44,791 nucleotides of DNA from Bacteroidia bacterium. GTDB taxonomy: Bacteria > Bacteroidota > Bacteroidia > UKL13-3. Each line of letters begins with the position of its first letter. The first letter of the stretch is position 1. The notes beneath the pieces were generated by a model that worked only from the letters and a program-made list of their open reading frames with translations, was not told where the DNA came from and ran no database searches. Positions 8,901 to 16,474 of the stretch are shown in pieces. The DNA lies in the NCBI GenBank assembly GCA_025454975.1, contig JALONK010000025.1, positions 1-44,791 of the forward strand, given 5' to 3'. Made by a program: the position numbers and the translations under genes.

Positions 8901-9396
8901 TTCCTGATAATTGAAGGTTTAAATTGGCATTTAATACTACATCCTGATTATTTCCAAAACCTAATCCTCGGCTAATTGAACCATTCATTTTAAGTCCATT
9001 GTCGGTAAATAAATTAAATCGGTTTTGAGATTTATCAGCACTATATCCTTGATCATATCTTATTCCTGAAACTTTAGGGATGATTAATGATTTAGGTTTT
9101 TTGGCGTAGGGAATATGTAATGGAATGCTCAGTTTATTATAGGTTACCAAAATGCTATCAGATCTATTAATAGATGTAAACAAGAGGTAACCGGTAAAAT
9201 AATTCATTTTAAAATCAATACCTTCTATTAATATTTTATTGTTCGTTTTCACTTGGATTAGTGGTTGAACTATGGTCATGGTATCAATTAAAATACTGTC
9301 ACCAACGTTTACAAACCAACGGTTATAATTGGATGATTGACTGTATGCCATCAAACACATAAAACTGAATGCAAAGGCAATCAGTAATGATTTCAT
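5905..9396 (-). CDS. Giant predicted outer-membrane beta-barrel protein
   Basis: A 1163-residue exported protein. A signal peptide (about 1-19, ending AYSQ) is followed by a region with IEGIDFKMNYFTGYLLF, then segments rich in strands, and a second copy of that motif type near 310-345 (DYVIDYNTGEITF). The C-terminal half has many alternating-residue strands and ends MEARYLF, a terminal Phe as in BAM-assembled barrels. No plug or TonB box typical of SusC proteins is visible. I recall similar large proteins as conserved but uncharacterised in Bacteroidota. Its ATG overlaps the stop of the kinase gene by 4 bases (ATGA), so translation is coupled to the kinase. Confidence 0.75.
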   Translation of the reverse strand: MKSLLIAFAFSFMCLMAYSQSSNYNRWFVNVGDSILIDTMTIVQPLIQVKTNNKILIEGIDFKMNYFTGYLLFTSINRSDSILVTYNKLSIPLHIPYAKKPKSLIIPKVSGIRYDQGYSADKSQNRFNLFTDNGLKMNGSISRGLGFGNNQDVVLNANLNLQLSGTINNDIDVVAAISDDNNPIQPEGNTQQLQDFDRVFIQLSKKNTTLIVGDFEMNKPEGSYFLNYYKKSRGAQVNTITPIGKNGKLKINGEGALSRGRFTRNIINGIEGNQGPYRLSGPNGELFIIVISGTEAVYIDGQKLVRGEQNDYVIDYNTGEITFMPRRPITQYSRIVVEFQFSDRNYARSVFHLNSIYEQKGYQIRVNYFTEQDNKNQPFLQNLSDSAKRILAAVGDNLQDAFINSEVLTTFDARRILYRKIDSLGFNNIYVHAPVKGNDSIFYEVRFSLVGANRGNYKLGNTSANGRVFIWIPPVDGVPQGDHEPVIQLVSPKRNQMLSIGTEITAIKNTTIQLELARSITDKNTFATTDKANDGGFAIKAGVLYQLPLLKNGNIKVWQMKNEIQFEFTEANFRFIERYRPVEFDRNWNRLLTNTNVPVDTGFKEYITSLKTAIQHYKNGQLYYQLGWYNRASAFTGTQQQAGFVFTSGKYQISGDGELLRTTNNIQEQRSEVNRYKIELNRQLYRFLAGLKVEQEQSSFLRNQDTLLSGSFGYIQYGAFVKNNDTSRTKFKMEYQERTDFLPKNNELNTSTIGRNLITSAEHLQKNGNRLSAGFTMRTFNIKDTGIIKAQPERTLLSRIEYDYHFIKRVFTANTYYQIGSGQELRRDFQYVEVLVGQGQYVWKDFNNDGIQQLNEFLPAGAAERPQANYIRIFLPTNSFIGTHLNQFNQTLLINPAMVWNNKKGIRKIISKFTNQTAFKTDRKTTRLETFDFLNPFTININDTSLITINAVFRNTLFFNRSNPTFGGDLTYQNQRSKIFLTNGFDARNKTEQQLNLRWNINAIWSINGGINTGVRMLTSDFFSENNFNYTFIEYKPKVIYQLSTQMRITFLYSYFEAQNAPALGNQFSTTNEFGTELRYSVAKQGVLNGKFSYYEIRFNGNAQSQLGYDILQGLVPGANRVWNVNYQQRIGKSLQITINYDGRNADNQDTVHIGRMEARYLF

Positions 9397-12300
9397 GAAG
9401 GATTTATTTTAGGTAATGAAATACAAAATTCGGTGCCTTCACCTTCTTTGGTAACAAATGTTATAGTACCTCCGCCGCTTTCAATCATATTTTTTACGAT
9501 TGGCAGTCCTAGGCCCATACCCGATATTTTAGTACTAAAATATGGTACGAATATTTTATCTGTTTGTTCTTGAGTCATCCCTGTACCGTTATCACTAACG
9601 TAAACACGGATGAAATCATTGCCTTCAACCACTTCAATTTTTATTACACCGGTTTCATTATCGGGTATTGCCTGTATGGCATTTTTTATGAGGTTAGAAA
9701 CAGCTCGGTTAAAATAACCAGGGTCGAATTGAATATACGACTCGTGGTGACATTTAAGTATTATTTGGTTAGAAGTACCTTGAGAATATAAATCAACTAA
9801 TTGTGACAATGTTTTTTTTACATCAATTAATTCATAACTGGGAGCAGGCATTTTAGCAAACGACGAAAATTCATTTGCCAATTCACTTAGTACATCAATT
9901 TGAGCAATCAATAATTCAGAAGTTCGTTTGATTTTATCACCAATGTTTTGATCATTATTTGCGAACGCACGCTGCAAGTGCTGAATGCTAAGTTTCATTG
10001 GTGTAAGTGGATTTTTTATTTCATGTGCTATTTGACGGGCAATTTCGCGCCAAGCACCTTGTCGTTCAGTTTCGGCTAATTTTCTGGCACTTTCATCCAA
10101 TTGTAAAATCATACTATTATACTGCTTAACCAATTCGCCTATTTCATCATCACGTTGCCATAAAATAGGTTCGTTTAATTGGCCTAAGGTTGTTTTTGAT
10201 AAACGTTGTTGAATTAAGGTTAACGGGAAGGATATGTTTCTCGAAACCCAATAAGCAATCATCACAATGATGATAAACAATAACACATATAAGTTTATAA
10301 ATCCAATAACAACTGAAGATATTTCACTTAATAAATCAACTTGTTTACTGAAATATGGTAATTGTAAATAGCCTGATACTTCATTTCTTGAATTAAACAC
10401 CGGTGCATAAGCTGCTTGAAACAGTAAGGAACCTATTTTTTCATTCTGACTATACTGAGATTCTCTTAATTGATGTAAATGAAAGTAGGCAAGGGGATGC
10501 ATTTTTATTGAAATGATATGTTCGTCATATAACTTATCAATACTGCTGGCTACCACTTCTCCTTTTGCATTATACAAGGTTATATCGGTATCATAAAAAT
10601 CTGCTATTTGGTTTATAAAAGCTTCTACTTCTGCCGGCGAAAATTGCTCGCGTGTGGTGATGCGCTCGTTTTCAACATTGATAACAATGTTTCTTAACTT
10701 TTTAATCAACCTGTCGGTTTGCCTCACATTATATTTATCTATGGTAAACTTAATAGTAAAATAAGAGCTGAATACTAAGGTTGTAAATACGATAAAAACA
10801 ATAGATGCTTGAATTCGTGTTCTGATTAATATGATGGTGTTTTCTTCCATCAATAACAGTTTTAATAAGTTTTTTCGTATCCAATTCACTAAAGGATTTT
10901 CAACAATAGCCAATCGTTTAATGCCTTGTGCATTTAAGAGCATAAACAACACCAATATAAGGATTAATAAAACTGTACAACAGGTGAAAATAAAGGAAAA
11001 TAGCCCAATTACTTGACTAATACTATTAGCAGGTTTACTCACCACAACAGTTAATGGCTGGTAGTCGGTATATAACAAATGAGTAAATCCATTCTCTTCA
11101 AAAAAACGAAAATCGTGGTCGGTTTCACCCCAAATATTAATTATACTGTAGGCGTAATCACCACTTTGGTAAACCAATTTTTTATCTTTATAAACTGCAT
11201 AAGAATATTCGCTGATGCGCGGACGAATAGCGGTATTTCCTTCAACTAAAATTTCATCAAATCTGTTTTCATTTTGAATTAACTTAGGCTTAAGTAAAAC
11301 AAATAAATAACCAATGCGTTGCTTACCGGTTCTGATAATATATTTTCCTATATACCCTTTAATATTTCCTGAACTTTGCATGTATCTGAACGAACCTGCA
11401 AATGATTCGCTTCTTTGCTGTTCGTAAATTGCATTAGCTTGACGAAAAGTGAGTTCGTTTTTTTCTTTGAAATGATTACCTGCGGTATCATAATCCAACA
11501 GTTGTACATCAAACTTACTTAGGTAACCCGTAAAATATAATTGTCGAATTTGCTTTTCAAATTGGGGTTTAATGATAAAAGGACTTTGGAAATATTCATT
11601 TATATAATCATCCTGTTTCAGTTTTTTATCAATTCTACGAAGAAAATAATCGTTGGTAATATCAGTTTGTGAAATTTGTTTCACTGCAAATAGTTTTCGG
11701 TTATCTTTTTCTCTCACGTTTTGCCAATGCCAAATGCTGATGGCGCTGTAGGTAGATATAATTACAATAACAAAGAAATACTGTTGAAAGCGGTTTAGTC
11801 TTGGTGTGATTAGTTTAAATGCAACAAAGGTGAGAATCAAAATCATAACCGACCAGTACCTCAAAATGTCGTGTTCAAAGATCTTGTTGGCTATTAATAA
11901 ATAAACTAAAGCTAGTATAGTACTTATGGCTACTATTAGCTGTTTCTTTTGTTTGGATGATAAAATGGCACGCGTAAAGTTACGGGCGATAAAATACACC
12001 ACCAATAATTGAATGATACAAACAGCAATAGCAAAATAGGTGAAAATATTAATGGAATAAATTTGGTTAATATCGAATGAAATTTGAGAATCAATTGTTA
12101 AACTTTTTATGGAACTAAACACTGCATTTCCCGCAAACAAACTTAAAAATCCATATAAAATAAGTTCGGCAATACTGCTATTTCCCTTTTTTATCCTTGG
12201 ATGGTTTTTACGGCTTTCAAGTAAAATGAAATACCATAATACAATAGCACTGTCTACCAATAAATCTCCTAAGCTTGGAAACCAAATTGAAGATGCATAA

Positions 12301-13115
12301 ACACCTGCACTAAATAATTTATTACTGTAAATAAAGTGAGGGATATTATAAAACGTATTTATCCAACGCACCCAAACAAAAATGGCAAAAAACAAGGTGG
12401 TAGTTAATACAGGATAATTTCTAATGTAATAACGTATTAATACATGGGCAAGCAATAAAGCATAAAACAATAAGGCAAACATTACCCATTGCAGTATGCG
12501 AGCAGTAATTTTATTAGTGCTAAAAATTTGTACTGAGCATAAATAACTTCCATCTACCGACTGAATATCTATGTACTTATCATTAATACGTTTATTAACT
12601 ATGATAGCATCTTGAAGAAACTGTAGTTCGCTGTTAAATACATGTTGAAGGTATTGATTTCGGTAGGCGAAATTGTTTTTTAGTTTATAAATGAAGTCAT
12701 ATTGAAATGAACCACGCTTGTTACGATATACTATATACCACCCATTATCTCCTTTTATACAAGCGTGTCTAGTATTTGATTTTAATTTTAGTTGTTTAAG
12801 ATCAACTTCATTGGTGCTCCAAAATAGCAGGGTGTCATTTTTAGTGATAAATACATTAGCGTTTTCTTCGTGCAATTTTTTATAAATGGCATTCCAATTT
12901 CTATTGATATTGTTGGTGTCATTCAGTAAATCTGATTGAATAAGTTCAATAAAAGCAAGTTCTTTCGCCCTTACAACATCTTGCACTTGTTGATAGGCAA
13001 GTTTTAATTGCGTTGTAGAGTTACGAATGGTTTTTTGCTCATAGAAGCTTAACACCATTAACGCAAGGCATCCGGTGGCAAATAAAATCCAATATAATTT
13101 TATGCCTTTTTTCAA
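9393..13115 (-). CDS. Very large membrane sensor histidine kinase (NtrY-like)
   Basis: A 1240-residue histidine kinase. An N-terminal helix (about 8-25) and an extracytoplasmic stretch to about 205 are followed by a bundle of roughly eight membrane helices (about 207-460), a second extracytoplasmic part, and further helices near 720, 790 and 950. Next come a HAMP domain (VSRNISFPLTLIQQRL, QRDDEIGELVKQYNSM) and HisKA with phospho-acceptor His1031 in IAHEIKNPLTPMKLSIQHL, the pattern of NtrY kinases. The ATPase domain has the N box NLIKNAIQA (Asn1145), DNGTGM (Asp1175) and GMGLGLPIV. No cognate regulator lies beside it. It follows hldD by 6 bases and overlaps the barrel gene by 4, which points to an envelope-related signal. 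The eight-helix sensor module is not one I recognise. Confidence 0.9.
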   Translation of the reverse strand: MKKGIKLYWILFATGCLALMVLSFYEQKTIRNSTTQLKLAYQQVQDVVRAKELAFIELIQSDLLNDTNNINRNWNAIYKKLHEENANVFITKNDTLLFWSTNEVDLKQLKLKSNTRHACIKGDNGWYIVYRNKRGSFQYDFIYKLKNNFAYRNQYLQHVFNSELQFLQDAIIVNKRINDKYIDIQSVDGSYLCSVQIFSTNKITARILQWVMFALLFYALLLAHVLIRYYIRNYPVLTTTLFFAIFVWVRWINTFYNIPHFIYSNKLFSAGVYASSIWFPSLGDLLVDSAIVLWYFILLESRKNHPRIKKGNSSIAELILYGFLSLFAGNAVFSSIKSLTIDSQISFDINQIYSINIFTYFAIAVCIIQLLVVYFIARNFTRAILSSKQKKQLIVAISTILALVYLLIANKIFEHDILRYWSVMILILTFVAFKLITPRLNRFQQYFFVIVIISTYSAISIWHWQNVREKDNRKLFAVKQISQTDITNDYFLRRIDKKLKQDDYINEYFQSPFIIKPQFEKQIRQLYFTGYLSKFDVQLLDYDTAGNHFKEKNELTFRQANAIYEQQRSESFAGSFRYMQSSGNIKGYIGKYIIRTGKQRIGYLFVLLKPKLIQNENRFDEILVEGNTAIRPRISEYSYAVYKDKKLVYQSGDYAYSIINIWGETDHDFRFFEENGFTHLLYTDYQPLTVVVSKPANSISQVIGLFSFIFTCCTVLLILILVLFMLLNAQGIKRLAIVENPLVNWIRKNLLKLLLMEENTIILIRTRIQASIVFIVFTTLVFSSYFTIKFTIDKYNVRQTDRLIKKLRNIVINVENERITTREQFSPAEVEAFINQIADFYDTDITLYNAKGEVVASSIDKLYDEHIISIKMHPLAYFHLHQLRESQYSQNEKIGSLLFQAAYAPVFNSRNEVSGYLQLPYFSKQVDLLSEISSVVIGFINLYVLLFIIIVMIAYWVSRNISFPLTLIQQRLSKTTLGQLNEPILWQRDDEIGELVKQYNSMILQLDESARKLAETERQGAWREIARQIAHEIKNPLTPMKLSIQHLQRAFANNDQNIGDKIKRTSELLIAQIDVLSELANEFSSFAKMPAPSYELIDVKKTLSQLVDLYSQGTSNQIILKCHHESYIQFDPGYFNRAVSNLIKNAIQAIPDNETGVIKIEVVEGNDFIRVYVSDNGTGMTQEQTDKIFVPYFSTKISGMGLGLPIVKNMIESGGGTITFVTKEGEGTEFCISLPKINPS

Positions 13116-13121
13116 AATACC

Positions 13122-14087
13122 TTAATAATAGAGTTTAGGCACTAAATAATGGTTTACATAATCATGCACACCACTTTCTAAATCATAAAATGGTTGGTTA
13201 TAACCAATACTTTTAAGTTTAGTCATGTTGGCTTGGGTATAATATTGATATTTATCCCTAATATCTTCGGGGGTATCAATAAATTTGATGTTAACCGGCA
13301 AATTTAAAGCATTAAAAATGGCCTCAGCAAGGTGATTAAACGTACGGGCTGTGCCTGAACCTAAATTATAAATACCGCTATCGGTTCGTTGTTCCAATAA
13401 ATACAAACAGACATTAACTACATCCTTTACATATATAAAATCACGAAGTTGTCCACCATCAATATAATCGGGGTGATGAGAGCGGAACAAGGTTACCACA
13501 CCCTCTTTTTGTATTTGGTTGAAGGCATGTAATACTACACTTGCCATTCTTTTCTTATGATATTCATTAGGGCCATATACATTGAAGAATTTTAAACCTG
13601 CCCAGAAATATGGCTTACGTTCTTGTTCTAAAGCCCAGATATCGAAATTGTTTTTTGACTTTCCATAGGAATTTAGTGGCTGCAGTTTTTTACAAAGGTT
13701 ATGGTCATCGTCATACCCAAACTCGCCGTTACCGTAAGTAGCTGCCGATGATGCATACACAAGAGGTAATCCGTAAGCTACACTTTTTTCCCATAGCATT
13801 TTTGAATAGTCTACATTTAACTCTTTTAAAAGGGCTTCATCTTTTTCAGTAGTATCGGTGCGAGCACCAATATGAAAAATAAACTGAACCAATCGGTGGT
13901 TATTGTCTAACCAATCGGCAAGTGCTTTGCGGTTAACCTTGTCTGTAAAGGTTTTATTGAGTAGGTTATTTTCCCTTTCAGCTAAACCAAAATCGTCAAC
14001 CAAAACTAAATCACGATATCCGGCTGCATTTAAACCTGCTACCAAACAACTTCCGATAAAACCCTCGGCGCCTGTAATTACAATCAT
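13122..14087 (-). CDS. hldD: ADP-L-glycero-D-manno-heptose 6-epimerase
   Basis: A 321-residue short-chain dehydrogenase-type epimerase that makes ADP-L-glycero-D-manno-heptose for lipopolysaccharide or related glycans. It has the NADP loop GAEGFIG (6-12), the FHIGARTDTTE segment characteristic of HldD, the Ser113/Ser114 region (YASSAATYGNG), the catalytic Y141-x-x-x-K145, and KFFNVYGPNEYHKKRMASV. The frame extends to a GTG at 14126, but ATG 14087 starts exactly at the Rossmann strand and gives normal length. It is first in a minus-strand unit with the large sensor kinase and the giant barrel. The GT9 enzyme at 3038 is a plausible user of its product. Confidence 0.93.
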   Translation of the reverse strand: MIVITGAEGFIGSCLVAGLNAAGYRDLVLVDDFGLAERENNLLNKTFTDKVNRKALADWLDNNHRLVQFIFHIGARTDTTEKDEALLKELNVDYSKMLWEKSVAYGLPLVYASSAATYGNGEFGYDDDHNLCKKLQPLNSYGKSKNNFDIWALEQERKPYFWAGLKFFNVYGPNEYHKKRMASVVLHAFNQIQKEGVVTLFRSHHPDYIDGGQLRDFIYVKDVVNVCLYLLEQRTDSGIYNLGSGTARTFNHLAEAIFNALNLPVNIKFIDTPEDIRDKYQYYTQANMTKLKSIGYNQPFYDLESGVHDYVNHYLVPKLYY

Positions 14088-14107
14088 GTCTTTATTACAA
14101 ATTCGTT

Positions 14108-14115
14108 CAAAAATA
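14108..14115 (-). promoter_or_regulatory. -7 box of the hldD unit
   Basis: On the minus strand this reads TATTTTTG, a match to TAnnTTTG, 20 bases before the hldD ATG. The -33 position shows no clean TTTG (nearest is TTTC). The box supports the 14087 start and a start of transcription just inside the GTG-to-ATG stretch. Confidence 0.4.
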
Positions 14116-14210
14116 GGTATAAACACTTAGAAACACACATATTTGGAGGGGCAATGTTCAAACATTTGTAAATAAAGCCCTTGCATTAGGTTGATTCAAG
14201 TGTTTTTTTA

Positions 14211-14242
14211 TTTGTAGCAACCATAAACCCTTTTTATATTTG
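14211..14242 (+). promoter_or_regulatory. Promoter of queD
   Basis: A TTTG -33 element (14211-14214) and a TATATTTG -7 element (14235-14242) are separated by 20 bases, a full match to the Bacteroidota promoter consensus. The -7 box ends 22 bases before the ATG at 14265. Confidence 0.7.
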
Positions 14243-14264
14243 CGGCTTATTTTAACGCTTGCTC

Positions 14265-14687
14265 ATGCAAAAAAGCAAAACTGTTTATATTACACGTAAG
14301 GTTCATTTTAATGCCGCACATAAGCTATACAATCCCGCGTGGAGCGAGGAAGAGAACGAGGCTTTTTTTGGGAAATGCGCCAATAAGTACTATCATGGAC
14401 ATAATTTTGACATGTATGTAACCATTAAAGGTGTTGCAGATGAAAACACCGGAATGGTTATGGATTTAAAACAATTGAAAAAAATTATCAATACTTATGT
14501 GGTAGATAAGCTTGATCATAGGAATATCAACCATGACGTTGACTTTATGAAAAATAAAATGGCAAGTATTGAGAATTTAGTGGTGGCCATTTGGGAACAA
14601 TTAGAACCTCACATCACCGAGGGGAAATTACATGCGATTAAGCTTTATGAAACTGAACGACAATTTGTAGAGTACTTCGGAGAGTAA
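14265..14687 (+). CDS. queD: 6-carboxytetrahydropterin synthase (QueD/PTPS family)
   Basis: A 140-residue member of the 6-pyruvoyl-tetrahydropterin synthase family. The zinc ligands are visible as His19 (FNAAHKL) and His44/His46 (YYHGHN), with the catalytic Cys38 in GKCAN, then KLDHRNIN (Asp84, His85) and the terminal ETERQFVEYFG with the substrate-binding Glu. In bacteria this usually catalyses the QueD step of queuosine/7-deazaguanine synthesis; a pterin role cannot be excluded from sequence. No queC, queE or queF is nearby. A TTG in frame at 14259 is less likely than the ATG at 14265. A well-formed promoter lies just upstream. Confidence 0.9.
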   Translation: MQKSKTVYITRKVHFNAAHKLYNPAWSEEENEAFFGKCANKYYHGHNFDMYVTIKGVADENTGMVMDLKQLKKIINTYVVDKLDHRNINHDVDFMKNKMASIENLVVAIWEQLEPHITEGKLHAIKLYETERQFVEYFGE

Positions 14688-14714
14688 GGCGTTTACACTT
14701 TTTTAAGTACAATA

Positions 14715-14745
14715 TTTGTGCAGCGGTTTATTTCCTTTATATTTG
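14715..14745 (+). promoter_or_regulatory. Promoter of the lipoprotein gene at 14774
   Basis: TTTG at 14715-14718 and TATATTTG at 14738-14745, 19 bases apart, match the Bacteroidota consensus. The -7 box is identical to that of queD. The box ends 28 bases before the ATG. Confidence 0.7.
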
Positions 14746-14773
14746 AGCATCATCTGTTATTAGAGTATCCCTT

Positions 14774-15394
14774 ATGAATCAACTTAAAACAAGCATAGGA
14801 ATTTTATCTATTCTATTGATTTCAGCCTGTTCTTCAACTACAAATGTATATGATTATTATATACGCAATGTAGTAGAAAGCCATCAAACAGGCCAACTAT
14901 CAACAGGCTCTACCAAATTGTTATTTCGTAAAATCGAAAATCCAAGTAAAGCTCAACTGGAATTGGTTTATTTTAAAAATGATACCAATAAAGTATTGGT
15001 GTTTGGTTCGCACAAAGTAGTTAAGTCGTTTTACCTACAAGATAGCGTGTATTACTTTGATGTAACTGATTTATATAATAAGGTTCGGGGCGACGACTTT
15101 ATCAGACAAATGGGTAATTTAAATATTTTCTTTACCCATGTTCCTGCTGCTGCCATCGAAAAGTTTTTAGCTGATTGGCCAAGCATCAAACAAAGTTATA
15201 CCATGCTTAAGCCGATGAAGGAAACTACGGAAGAAATAACTTATGCCATCGCATACGATGTTATGGTAAGTTTTAGTAAAACTCAATTAGGCCAAAAACC
15301 AGATAAAGCAGTATTGTGGATTGGCAAGCGAAAGCATGAAATTAATACAGATGAATTAATAGCTGTCTTTACTGCTTTTCAGGCACTTAAATAA
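14774..15394 (+). CDS. Predicted lipoprotein of unknown function
   Basis: A 206-residue protein with a clear lipoprotein signal: MNQLKTSIGILSILLISAC with Cys19 followed by SS. The mature part starts with an extended region and contains mixed strands and helices (LELVYFKNDTNKVLVFG, FYLQDSVYYFDVTDLYNKV). I do not recognise a domain. It has its own consensus promoter and is followed by a strong terminator, so it appears to be a single-gene unit between queD and fabD. Confidence 0.8.
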   Translation: MNQLKTSIGILSILLISACSSTTNVYDYYIRNVVESHQTGQLSTGSTKLLFRKIENPSKAQLELVYFKNDTNKVLVFGSHKVVKSFYLQDSVYYFDVTDLYNKVRGDDFIRQMGNLNIFFTHVPAAAIEKFLADWPSIKQSYTMLKPMKETTEEITYAIAYDVMVSFSKTQLGQKPDKAVLWIGKRKHEINTDELIAVFTAFQALK

Positions 15395-15420
15395 TTTTAA
15401 TCTTTATTTAAAATACCGGT

Positions 15421-15453
15421 TAACCTGAGGTGAATAACTCAGGTTATTTTTTT
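15421..15453 (+). terminator. Rho-independent terminator
   Basis: A perfect 9-bp stem TAACCTGAG / CTCAGGTTA (15421-15429 and 15438-15446) with an 8-base loop is followed by seven T residues. It ends the lipoprotein unit and separates it from fabD. Confidence 0.85.
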
Positions 15454-15499
15454 ATAAATAGTTTTATTAATTGCATCATTATAATTTTTACCTACGCAA

Positions 15500-16378
15500 A
15501 TGAAAGCATATATTTTTCCGGGTCAAGGTTCCCAGTTTATTGGAATGGGTAAAGACCTTTATGAACAAAATAATACAGCTCGCGAATTATTCGAGCAGGC
15601 CAATACAATTTTAGGTTTCCGTATTACTGATATTATGTTTAATGGCACTGATGAAGAATTAAAACAAACCAAAGTTACTCAGCCTGCCATTTTTCTTCAT
15701 TCCGTTGTTAAAGCCATAATAGCCGGAGATGCATTTAAACCGGATATGGTGGCCGGACATTCATTAGGAGAGTTTAGTGCCTTGGTTGCCAACAAAACTC
15801 TAACGTTTGAAGATGGATTAAAACTGGTATTTAAACGCGCAATGGCTATGCAAAAAGCCTGCGAACTTACCCCTTCAACTATGGCCGCAGTATTAGGATT
15901 GGAAGATGCAAAAGTTGAAGAAATATGCGCCTCGATTACTCAAGAAATTGTGGTTGCCGCCAATTATAATTGTCCCGGTCAACTTGTAATATCGGGTTCA
16001 AAAGCCGGAGTTGATTTGGCATGTGAAGCATTAAAAGCTGCCGGAGCTAAACGCGCTTTAGTTTTGCCTGTGGGGGGCGCATTTCACTCTCCATTAATGG
16101 AGCCGGCTCGGGTTGAGTTGGAATCAGCCATTCATGCTACCGCCTTTAATTCACCTATTTGTCCTGTTTACCAAAATGTAACTGCCGCTGCTGTTATTAG
16201 TGTTGAAGCAATAAAGGATAATTTAATTGCTCAGTTAACCGCCCCTGTGCGTTGGACACAAAGTGTTCAGGCCATGGTAGCCGATGGTGCCAAGCAATTT
16301 GTAGAATGTGGCCCCGGTAATGTATTACAAGGATTAGTTAAAAAGATTTCTAAAGAAAGTGAAACAAGCGCATTGTAA
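15500..16378 (+). CDS. fabD: Malonyl-CoA:ACP transacylase
   Basis: A 292-residue FabD that loads malonate onto acyl carrier protein for fatty-acid synthesis. Visible motifs are the N-terminal FPGQGSQFIGMGKDL, the nucleophile elbow GHSLGE with Ser88, the QPAIFLHS segment, and GGAFHSPLM with catalytic His196. Length is normal for the family. Translation starts at ATG 15500, directly at the first beta strand. It stands apart from other fab genes here, with terminators on both sides, so it is probably transcribed alone. Confidence 0.96.
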   Translation: MKAYIFPGQGSQFIGMGKDLYEQNNTARELFEQANTILGFRITDIMFNGTDEELKQTKVTQPAIFLHSVVKAIIAGDAFKPDMVAGHSLGEFSALVANKTLTFEDGLKLVFKRAMAMQKACELTPSTMAAVLGLEDAKVEEICASITQEIVVAANYNCPGQLVISGSKAGVDLACEALKAAGAKRALVLPVGGAFHSPLMEPARVELESAIHATAFNSPICPVYQNVTAAAVISVEAIKDNLIAQLTAPVRWTQSVQAMVADGAKQFVECGPGNVLQGLVKKISKESETSAL

Positions 16379-16416
16379 CAGCTTGTTGTTACTTTTGTCT
16401 TAATCATACAAGATAC

Positions 16417-16450
16417 ATGCGGTGTAGGATTAATCTACTCCGCATTTTTT
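16417..16450 (+). terminator. Rho-independent terminator of fabD
   Basis: ATGCGG (16417-16422) pairs with CCGCAT (16440-16445), and inside it GTAG pairs with CTAC across one T-T mismatch, with a 7-base loop. A T-run starts within the 3' arm and continues to 16451. It lies between fabD and the convergent DUF2339 gene; there is no A-run on the other side to make it clearly bidirectional. Confidence 0.8.
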
Positions 16451-16474
16451 TATCACCACATATTATTTTTCTAA

